Source of the DNA: Acanthosoma haemorrhoidale
Lineage: Eukaryota > Arthropoda > Insecta > Hemiptera > Acanthosomatidae
Length of the DNA stretch: 64,000 nucleotides
Reading direction: 5' to 3'
NCBI GenBank assembly: GCA_930367205.1
Contig: OV884014.1
Coordinates: forward strand, 115,203,768 to 115,267,767
A program made the position numbers and the translations under genes. Shown piece after piece: positions 54,120 through 64,000 of this stretch (the stretch's first letter is position 1; each line of letters starts with the position of its first letter). A model generated the notes under the pieces. It was not told the origin of the DNA. It did no database searches and was given only the letters and a program-made list of their open reading frames with translations.

Positions 54120-54300
54120 CATAGATTCTACAAACGAATCTATTTACAATTGCTTCATTGTATTTCCTGTAGCTTGGCTACATTTTATACAAATTCTGGT
54201 TTTCCACTAACAGTGATCAGTGATCAGTGATCAGTGATCTGCTTTGTACAAAAGTACAATAATGTACATTATACATTAATGAACTGAATTTATTAAGTTA
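54120..54300 (+). repeat. Repeat E, first-half copy, interrupted by a 7-bp tandem repeat
   Basis: ACGAATCTATTTACAATTGC, TTTCCTGTAGCTTGGCTACA and ATGTACATTATACATTAATG parallel 43570-43700. Inside it, 54211-54239 is a run of GTGATCA units (about four copies). Confidence 0.65.
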
Positions 54301-57300
54301 AAGTCTCACCTTAGTTATCATAATTTTGATCAGAGCTTAATGAAACTACTTGTAACTGTTTCCTAGCCATGACTTTAGAAAACTTGAATGCGAGATAGAT
54401 TGGTACTTGTTTTATAGTTAATTCTTTTTCATTCTGATATTTAACCGACACTGAATCGAGGCACAAAATTGAGATGTTTTGGAATAGTTTTTTTACAATT
54501 TCTTTCTGTAACTAAGTCGAGAAAATATTGTATTTATCTTTGTAGTTTACAGTTTATAAATATTTTGTTTTGTGATATTAAAAAAAAATTAAAAATAAAA
54601 TAATGCTTCTATGTGAAATACATAAGTGATAACGTGACTTGTGTTAAAAGTATCCAGTCCCATTCGGTTGCGACAAATGTTACGAAAATAATTTGAAAAC
54701 AGGTCTTCGACAGAACGGTCGAGTCTCTTAGCAGCATTATGCGACAACGTCCACAAACTGTACATGCAATTTTTAAAAAAATTACTTCGAGTAATGAGCT
54801 AATGTAAAAAATAACTGATTCTGTATGAAAGGATTTAATATTATAGTGTCCAGGTATAGCCGACAAAATCATGATTTTTTTTCAAGAGGAAATATACAGA
54901 CATTCCTTTCTGGAAATAATCTTTAAGTAACGTCATAACAATATAACCTCTTTGTATTGACAATATATCGATATATATATATAACATGGCAGTATGATAT
55001 ATTCTCGATAAAAAGAACGTTTTTGAGAGACACAAGCTTCATGAACAATCCAAAGTGCAAAATATACAAACATAAACGGCTCTTTTTTTGGTATTAATAC
55101 ATTGTAAAATATCAATAATAATATATAATATCTAGAGCGTTCAATAAAAGGAGTATAAGTCACAAATATAAATTTTTCAGTAGAGACATTTTATTAATTA
55201 TAATATTTTTTTAAATTAAATTTTAATCTAACCTAATGATTATCGTTATGGATTATCTGACAGTTATTTGTTAATAACTTTGTAATTAATCTAAAAATGT
55301 AGATTGTCTTATCTGATTTTGATCAATTTTTTTTTTATATTCCTTTAACCAAACACTCCAGATATCTAAAATATATTTTTTTAAATCAGTATATTTCCAT
55401 TATTTACATAATTAAAAAAAATCTAGCTAATGTCCAATTAAAAACAACACAAAAAACGCTAACATCATCTTTTTTGATCATAAATAATTTTTTCATGCAC
55501 ATACGTTTATAATTAAGAACAAAATAAAATAAAAAATGCCCTCGTGTTTTGGCAATTTATCTATGTCGGAAATATTTTGAAGTAATGGTTTCTCGATATG
55601 CTTAAATTTAGTTTTAAATTTTGTGGTTATACCTTTTGAAATATCTAGAATATAATCAGCAGTTTACTAATATTGGTATTTTTATATTTTCTTAATCAAT
55701 TTTAACCAAAATACGATTAAAGTGACACGACTTATAGCTAGATTACGTTAAGGCCACGAAGCCATCAAGATCAGAGGCGATTACCGGAAATTCCTATATG
55801 AGCAAGAGGAAGTTGTGTGCAGCGGGATTTTTTTTTTTTTTTATTTATAATTCTAGTACAATATTCGTTGCCACACACGATTAATTTTGAGACTCGGCAA
55901 AAAAAAACTGAGTATTTATTAGCCTATTTTGTATGCTCTGCCAATTTTAATACAGTTATTAATTGTTTAAAATATCTTTATTACCGCTTATATGATATAT
56001 ATAAGGCGATAAGGAAATCATAAACCAAATTTACTGTGAACCTTAAGGTTCGATCAATAAACAGTTACCATAAATTAAAATTTATGTATGAAAAAAATGT
56101 AAGTATCCACCAGTAGTTCATTAGTTTTATTGATAACAATTTTTATAGTTGTTTATTTAATTTATTTTTAGAATTACCACTGATTTATGAACAAACCTAG
56201 AAATAGTTTTGAGTCACGACACGAAACGAATTATTTTAAGCTTTCGAAGTTCAAATTGTCAGTTCTCAAAGGAAGTCCATACCATTTATGTAAAATTTAC
56301 TTTACCTATTGATAGTTTATACATGGATTTTTCTTATGGTAATATTTGTACCAATGTGACGTGAACCAGGGATGCAAACATTACGAAAAAAAAACTTTTT
56401 ACGATACAAAATAACTGCTAAAATGAAAATATATGTAATATTTTTTTCTTACCATAATTTTGGTTCTACTAAAAACAAAAAGGCATTAAATTTTATCGGA
56501 AATAAAACCTTTATTCCTCTAAAATAAAACTTTATCGAAATGAAATGTCCTTTATAAACCTCATAATATTGATCAAGATTTCATTAATTTATTTGTAAAA
56601 AAAAAAAAAATCCATCTGAAATTTATGATAACATAGAATTTACCTTAAGCGATTCAATATCCTCAGTCGCGCTCAAGTAGCATCTTCCTTGAAGACGTTC
56701 AAGAACACACGTCAAGATACAAAGAAAACAACGATTTCAAACAACAACAACTTCGGAGCACTACGTCTCAAGTAATGTCCAACAAGGTTTGATACAAATG
56801 ATTCTTTACATATATAAGAGTGTAGAAGGATAAAAAATCTGTCTTACTTATCGGGCAGAGGAACGTGAACCTGTTGCTAACAGTGAAAGTGAACTGCGAG
56901 TGATAAGGGTTGGCGGAGCGGCCCACACTCCAGGGAGGACAACCCCACCTCTTTAAGACCCCTCCACCAGAAGGAGAAGAGAAAGCCCCTTCCACTAATA
57001 AACAGCATTTCATGTTTGTTAAGCAAGACAACTTATCCCATTATCCATCCACTACGGAAGAAACAAAATAATGTCAAGGTCTCTCCTTGCTTTATGATTA
57101 TATTGTATAGGTTATCAGGCTATATCAACTTCTGAAGAGTGAACAAGTATATTTTATTCACTTGAAGATGGAGATTATAGGACGTTAAGTGCAAATAACA
57201 CTTTCCTTGGGATAAAGCAAAGAACTAAACATTGTAGAATAAGCTTCCTTAAGCACACCGCAGGTGACAACGCCAACCCGAGCATTTGCTCAGGTAAGCC

Positions 57301-58025
57301 TACACCCGACCAAAGTGAGAAATGAACAAACCGTTTCTAACCTCACTCTTTACTTCAAGTAAAACCAAGCAGTCATGTTTTTACTCTGCAGAACACACTG
57401 ATATGCGGCTCATTTTCACACCTTACCCAGTCACTCTTCGTGTTTAAAGTCTTTGCTGTAAACTATGACACTATAGTTGGTTGTTTTTAAGTATTTACTG
57501 TTGTGAGATCGTTATATCAATAACTATTCATGAAAATCACTTCACATTGCTAGTGTTTCATCAAAATGTTATATATTAAGTGGCAGTAATTGCTCTACTA
57601 ATGATCCTGATTTCTTCTCAGCAAACCAGGACTGTAATGTTATGCAGATCGACCTGAAGACAGTCGTTACTGATTGACAGTATTCAATAATAACCATCCG
57701 TCTCTTCTTTCGTATTTAAAGGCCACTGTTTTGGTTATGAGCCCTCCCCTGTGTGGTCACGGTTTTATCTTTAGTCTGATCTATATTTTCCTCGATTTCA
57801 GGTTTAATTTGAAATGAAGGCAAACTTTCCTCTGAAGGGCGATGCTCACATGCTTCTCCTTTCAATCAATTTCACAATAGCTAAGTGACAGTTGCAAAGC
57901 CCCGCTATATCCATTACTGATTGTTACTGGAGGTTGCTGTTGGATGCTACAGTATGTAAAATGTATTCATTTTCTACCTCTTGGAGATTAAACTGCAAAT
58001 ATGACTGCCTCGGATTCAACAAAGA
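54301..58025. other. Intergenic stretch with a repeat E half-copy and otherwise unassigned
   Basis: 55535-55690 carries the second half of repeat E (GGCAATTTATCTATGTCGGA, AATATTTTGAAGTAATGG). On the minus strand a short open segment ending at 56644 before a GTAAAT donor could be an untranslated or partial exon of an unknown gene. Nothing else recognisable. Confidence 0.35.
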
Positions 58026-58028
58026 ATA

Positions 58029-59086
58029 CCTTTGTCGGGTCGTCACGAGGGGGGTATTTCTTACCCTAGTCATAGTGACGAAGTGAGGGTCGAATAGGCT
58101 ATAACCTGGATAATTTCTTCAAGACGGGTCTTACTACTATACTATCTGACTCCATATCTGATAGGTATGTGCCCCGACAGTGCACTATGTTCAGGAAAAG
58201 AGGTATAGGGTAGGTATTGTAGGTAGTTTTTGTGGTCTTGGAATGACCTCGAATTCACACTCGGTATCTGAGGGTAGACGAAAACCGTCCGGATCCCAAA
58301 GGCGAGTGTGAACCGGAGAGAGGCAGACTCGATCACTGGGGGAGACACTACTAGGTAAACTTTGTAGGGCCCCAGGTGACCGCCGTCCGCGAGGAAGGAT
58401 CGCTTCCAAGGAGGTGCTAGTTTTAGTGAGACGAAGGCAGAGAATCCCACTAGGGGAGTGTGGGGTCGGACTAAAACATAGCGAGGTTAGAAAGAGAGAT
58501 GTAGAGGTTTTCATAAATGAGAAGGCCAGGTCTTGAACATCAGTGTAACTGCAAGTACCAGTCCAGAGACGAGCCGTCGTTAGAATAAATTATCGGTTGT
58601 TTTTTTTTCTTAGCTCTCAAACTTGGAAAAATAAGGATAAAGGAAAAATAAAAAGGAGAAAATGTATTTGTATTGAGCGGATCCTTTCACTAGGAGGGTG
58701 CTAAAAGTTGCTGAATTATCGGCTAAATCTAGGGGGTATATATAGCTCCAAGTAGCCAATGTGCTGGGGTTTTATTCTGGCCAATGGGGTCCAGCCAATG
58801 ACGCGAGGCTTTATTCTGGCCAACCGCATTGCAGGCCTGGATGAAGCTCGCATGTTCTAGACCAGGACCCAGCCCCTCTACAAGGGCTTAAACACTACCT
58901 GAGCCCCTGCCTCTGAGATCGTTTTGCAGCTGTGTCTTTTATTGTTTACAATATTTACGTTGATATGACTTATGGTTTGGTAATATTATTTACATTTGTT
59001 TAAATTAATTTACAACATATTATAACCAATTTACAATAGAGTATAGGGTGGTTTATCTTATTTAGTTAGTGGTCGCTAGAACCTTC
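58029..59086 (+). repeat. Repeat C, long copy, containing repeat D
   Basis: Begins TTTGTCGGGTCGTCACGAGG and shares its first 320 bases and its last 115 bases with 46918-47430. Between them it has about 600 extra bases, including a D block (GAGCGGATCCTTTCACTAGG at 58675) and a duplicated CCAATG motif (58757, 58783, 58794). Several ORFs on the minus strand over 58142-58514 are not recognised. Confidence 0.85.
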
Positions 59087-59556
59087 TTCACCACAGATAA
59101 AATATATGATGACTAAGTAATAAGCAACTGGTCTTTGCATTTTTTATTTTTCTTTGCTCTTTTATTTCAGTGACCACGTTATTTATAATTCGCATTGGTA
59201 AATATATAAGACTATTAATAGAGAGTATCACTTCTTTATGTTTTTTTCTGTTTTCAGAGTTCACTTCGATCTTCGACTACAGCTGGAAGAGCCGACTATC
59301 GTTTCGTGACCTGACATTGCCTCAGTTGTTCTATTTACCAAGAAATATTTCGATGCAGAACTCAAAATTTAAAATTAAAAAAAAATATTAGTAAACATTT
59401 GAGAGCACTGAAGGCTGAAGCATCTTATGCCTTATTATCTTCTTGGAGTATCTCTTATAATCCATCTTCATTGGAAAAGAAGCCATCACATAACCTGCTC
59501 GATGGAGGTTCTCTAATTTGACAGAAGGAATATGTTTGGAAGATTATACTTCAAAC

Positions 59557-62500
59557 ATGATCATAAAATGTTCTTTTTTATTATTATTTTTCGTATTTAG
59601 TCAATGTTCTCACAATGGTAAGTATAGTTTATTTTTATATTGGATCTATTTACAAACGAATATATCTGACAATATAAACTTTATGGAATAATAGGGGACT
59701 TTATGAATGATCGTTTAGGAGAAAAACTCAAAGCTGGAAGTGCAGTATCTAGCGTGCTTAGCCTAGTAAGTTGAAATTGGTTTATTACTTTATGTTACTA
59801 AGGTTAAATTGTTATTGTTCATTATTCTATGTGTCTTATGTTCTCCAACTTACGACTGGAAGGATAGGGTTACCACTGTTTTCTATCATTGTAGGAATGC
59901 TGAATTAATTCTATGTGAGAACCAAACACCTATTTTCTAAATCTGTTTGGCTACTTCCTTTAATTTGGAACATAGCTTTTGAAATTACATAGCCGTCAGT
60001 CCACCTGGTTATTTCACTGATTCGTTTTTCCACCATTCAATTCAACGGACAGTTTATTGAAGTTAACGTTACTATTCCTGCAAATGGTACACATTTCTAA
60101 TTTCTTTAACAAAATTATTAATTTTCCCAAGTGTAGCTGACACATTCAAATTTGGCGTCAACTACACCTGTTTATTTAAGTTTTGATGCACATAAAGGAT
60201 AAACGTAATGACATTAAGTTAATTTGTCTAAAATTTGTTCACCTTGGCTCACTAGACCTGGTCTGATCGACAACAAACATGCTTTTGTTATAGAAATTGT
60301 TGCTTTCAATTCTAAACAATGGTGAGCAATGTTCCATTGTTGTGACTGACTACTAACCATATTTTAGCAGGGACTTATTTTATTTCCCTCAAGGTCCAGT
60401 TTGTGGTAGTATATAATATAAGTTATATAGTATATAAACCTGTTTGTCCAAAAATGGAGTGCCATTTCATTGCCAGGAACTTCTTTTGTTAAATCATTTC
60501 ACGCGTTTCTAAATACACTAACTCTAGGGCAGATTATCTGCAATTACCTTTTATGAAATGAGTGTCTCAATGGGTATGTAAGCATATTGACCATTTCTTA
60601 TTCAGAAGCTAGCTAGGAACAGCCCCTTTTGCTTGTAATTGTCGCACAAGTTTTTAATAATTAGATTTATGTTGGAGATATGCAAATCTGTATCGCATAC
60701 CTCCATCCTGTAATTGGACCACATAAGGGCCAATTGAAATTAAGTAAGTTTTTTTTAGTCTGAAGACGATTGTCCACCTATGACACCATGTGAAGAATTG
60801 AAATATCCTTGCATAACATGCCTATTCAACGAAACATGTGTCTATGGCAATATTACAACTGCAAAATGCAATGCTCGTATGAAATGTAAGGTAAGTCTAC
60901 TGCAAAATCATGTATGAAAACAGAAATTAGAGCTTCAAACATACAAATATTTGATGTCGTTTTCAGGGCAATCATAAATTTGAAAGGAAATATATTTGCC
61001 GATTCTGTTATCAAACTGACAGATGGGAACATAAATGCGTGGAAAAAGGAAACTGCGAGTCAGTTTCTTCGCCTAGAGCTTATTACAGGCAAGAATTATG
61101 TGTAACTAAATTAATGCAATCAATTTAGCTTTAACTTCAAGAAAGTTTCTTTAGTCACAAAACTTATTTTGTATCAGGAAAAATAATAAAAAGTGTCATA
61201 TGTGTTATAATAAATGCAGAAAATTATCTTACAAACTAAATGAAAAAAGTGAATGACTGAAGTTATTATTGTTGTACATTTATTTTTAGAAGCCGATGGT
61301 ATTTAATTTCTTTGAAAAATTTTATACCGCAGTTTAGTTAAAATATGTCTTTTCATTTTCAATTTTTATAACAAAATCAACGTTGGGATTAACCTGTGCA
61401 GAGTAAGCTTGTATATCTGATTTTTACCTACAAGTTTAATTTAAGCAATACGCCAGTAGAACAATTTAATAACTCGTAGAAAGATACATGTACAACATGT
61501 CTTACCTAAGTGATAAGTAGTAACAAACAAAAATTGTAATTTCTTGCAGTACATTTAGGAAATCTGTTTGATTTCCTTCGCATAGAATTCATCTTTCTTA
61601 ATACCAGTAAGTCCCTTTGCCATCTATTATTATGCGGGTATTAAACTGTAGTCTACAATGAAATCTAAGGGAAATTTAGTTTATCTCTACAGCTTAGTTA
61701 TAAGTCCATTTTTTGCAAATGTTCCATTTATACCTAACCACGTTTCATTAATTTACAGTACCAATTGTACAGTTCATGATGAAATCCTTTGTCTTGGAAG
61801 AAGAACTTTCGCTAGGAATATCCCTTGTAACTGGACTGGTGGGCATCGATGGTCGACAGCCCTTATTCTTAGCATAACACTAGGAGGATTTGGAGCTGAC
61901 AGGTAAAGATTTTGATTGTTAAATATCGTATTATCTGGTTTAAACAGGTTACAAGTTTGATATGTCATGCTTTGACTTAATTAATAAAACTTGTTAATTT
62001 TTTTTTTATACCCAAAATTTCATGACAATAATCTATAGCTTCATAACCTCCCTACACAGACTCGACTTAATAACCTGAGATCTGAAGGGGACAAACCAGC
62101 ATTTTGAAGCGATGGCTCACATCTGACACCCTGTGTAGGGTAAATACACTTCACTTCCTCACCGTAGGCTTATTGTTTGATGACCTTAGGTATACCCATC
62201 GCTCAGCCTGAAGATAACAACCTAGGGTTTTCAAAAGTACCTGTTATTTACGAAATGAAGATATTTTTGTGGAGGCTAGAAATATATTATTTTCTATGCA
62301 GACCCCAAAAGTCCCCTCTTCCAATCCATCACTTAAATATCAGTTAGATATAGAATCAGATATTGACAAATATGTTTTGCGGTTTGTGCAATTGATTTCC
62401 GAAGCCTCAATGAGTTTCTTTCAGTGCCAAACGTCTAAAGAACACTTTTACAGTGAAGCATTGTGAAGAGCAAGTCTTCTGATAAATCTTTCTTCTACGT

Positions 62501-63501
62501 TCAAGTTTGATGCTTCCGCTACCAATCATCCATTGTTTACATTTTGAAACCACTTCAGAATGCTGGATGGTCATCTGTATCGGTATGGCTTAAGTGTTTT
62601 CGGGCAGTAGTCTGCTAATCCTTAATCTCCTGGCGCATCCATGCCCCTAGCCGGCAATAAATGGCGCAGAGGTTTTCAGATGAGCAAGATCAACAATATC
62701 AAGAAGGTTGGCAGTGAGGATGCCCACCATGGGGTTGTTACTTGTAGAGCAGAAATCGATTTCATTCTAATCCAAGGTTTCAAGATCTGGTAGTATATTT
62801 TCCCAGGTAAGGGTGTCGTGAATTGAGGAAAGGTATGGTTTTTGGCAGAGAAGGTGGGATTTTTATATTATAGGATATTTAGAAAGAGTGCAGAGTTGGA
62901 ACAGGCAGTTATGAAATGGAAAACAAATTTACTGCAGAGTCGATAACGTGCCAATCCAACCAGGTGTATGACCTGCAAGTTTAATTATTAAAAGAGAAAG
63001 TAACAGGTTTTCAAGGTAGAGCTTATCGTCTGGAGGAGTATAGTATTCAGGCCACCAGAATGATTATGTGTTGATTCAAAAAGAAAATGCCATATGAGCC
63101 AAGTTTATTAGGAATGAAAGAGAACAAAAGCAATCTAGTTTAAATGTGGCAAGAAAATTAAGATGAGTTATTAAGATCATCATTCCATGAACAATTACTA
63201 TCATTCAATTAAAAAGTTGTTGTATAATTTATTTTATTTGTCTCATAATGGAAACCTCTCTGTCAGATTGACAGAATTCCTGCTGCACATTTCTTTGTAT
63301 GGTGTTTTCATCCTCGTCTCCTATTCTTTTACGTATCAAGCTAATGACATCAAAATTTGTTTCAGATTCTATCTGGGTTATTGGCAAGAAGGAATAGGAA
63401 AGTTATTCAGCTTTGGCGGATTGGGCGTTTGGACAATCATTGACTTTGTTTTAATTGCTATACAATATTTGGGACCTGCCGATGGATCATTGTATATATA
63501 G
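59557..63501 (+). CDS. amx: TM2 domain-containing protein 3 (almondex)
   Basis: Six coding exons: 59557-59617, 59695-59765, 60759-60890, 60967-61088, 61759-61902 and 63366-63501. They total 666 bases, giving 221 aa plus stop. A signal peptide (MIIKCSFLLLFFVFSQC) leads a cysteine-rich extracellular part with CVYG, YICRFCYQTD and NCTVHDEILCLG, then PCNWTGGHRWSTALILSITL. The TM2 domain follows: a first membrane helix, the GADRFYLG turn with the DRF motif (176-178), then KLFSFGGLGVWTIID and the family-typical end GPADGSLYI. These blocks match human TM2D3 and Drosophila almondex as recalled. The protein is a membrane protein that acts maternally in Notch signalling in Drosophila. Exon 4 seems to use a GC donor (61089-61090), the only choice keeping the frame into NCTVHDE. 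The 5' UTR and promoter are not defined; an ATTAAA at about 63749 may be the poly(A) signal. Confidence 0.95.
61903..63365 (+). other. Last intron of TM2D3 with unassigned repeat-like sequence
   Basis: 62040-62990 is less AT-rich than the rest of the intron and includes a 65-codon plus ORF (62269-62466). The minus strand around 62640-62800 vaguely recalls a LINE endonuclease (IDFCSTSNNPMVGIL-like) but is too broken to assign. Confidence 0.35.
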
Positions 63502-64000
63502 CACACAACTCGAGTATTGTTATGTGATGAAATCGAAAGAAGAGATCGAATCATATCATAATTATCTTTTGTAGTAAATAGGTGTAAAGTTGTATAATAA
63601 TTGTACATACGTTTTATTTTTTTAAATCTGTAAGCCATTAATGTTATGATAATGTGTTTTTTTTAATCATGAAATATTTAAATTAGTTTATCTAGACCTG
63701 ATTTGCTTCAGTTGTGTTATTTTTATTTGAAAAGGCTGAATAAGAATGATTAAACAGTTAATAAGTAGTTATTGTTTTATGTTGTTATAACTTAATTATT
63801 TTTCCTACCTGATACCAAATACCTGTTCCTCTCTTAGCTTCTGTAGATATCTATATTCCACTTAATTATTATTGCTATATGTTTTTCAGTGCTAATCTAG
63901 CAGCTATAAATATAAAAACCTCCCCAGTTTTTCTGTAATGTAAGACCCTATTAGGGACCAACTAATCGTCTTACAATCATATGCTCAAATTTGTCTTGTT

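Noticed and set aside
58142..58514. Two overlapping minus ORFs of about 100 codons
   Set aside because: They lie inside repeat C, and the short copy at 47 kb carries only a broken counterpart, so host coding is unlikely.
61092..61105. GT donor at the end of the ORF over TM2D3 exon 4 (TGT|GTAACT)
   Set aside because: Using it puts the next exon out of frame and gives an early stop, whereas the GC donor at 61089 preserves the conserved protein.

Overview
The window is nuclear DNA of an insect. It is AT-rich, has spliced genes with GT-AG (and two apparent GC-AG) introns, many decayed transposons and long homopolymers, and carries the arthropod-type mir-9c/mir-306/mir-79/mir-9b microRNA set. I cannot fix the order. 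All gene calls come from reading splice junctions and comparing the spliced translations with remembered families; nothing was run against a database.

Left part (1-18.3 kb). A TLC-domain membrane protein gene like TLCD5/TMEM136 runs leftward off the window edge. It lies head to head with a complete checkpoint kinase 1 gene (CHK1, Drosophila grapes/grp) on the plus strand. CHK1 has nine coding exons joining in phase to 445 codons plus stop. Two of its introns carry sense-strand microRNA hairpins: mir-9c in intron 5, and mir-306, mir-79 and mir-9b in intron 6. Host gene and hairpin order match what I recall from Drosophila grp, so this is a conserved host-microRNA locus and the main find of the window.

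Middle (18.3-38 kb). After a gene-poor convergent interval, a secreted pancreatic-lipase-family gene (seven coding exons, 346 aa, Ser-Asp-His triad visible) runs on the minus strand from 37954 to 21283. A complete single-exon DUF167/C15orf40-like gene sits on the same strand inside its fourth coding intron. The first two large introns hold a (GA)n microsatellite, fragments of LINEs and an LTR element, and several internally deleted Tc1/mariner-type elements.

Right part (38-64 kb). 38-59 kb is almost all repeats: non-LTR retrotransposon 3' ends of two families, a decayed gypsy-like integrase fragment, a transposase C-terminus and several interspersed repeats copied two to six times. A complete six-exon TM2D3 (almondex) gene on the plus strand occupies 59557-63501.

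The genes do not form one pathway. CHK1 is the DNA-damage checkpoint kinase and probably co-transcribes the microRNAs. The lipase is a secreted enzyme, TM2D3/almondex is a Notch-pathway-related membrane protein, and the TLC and DUF167 proteins are conserved but poorly understood.
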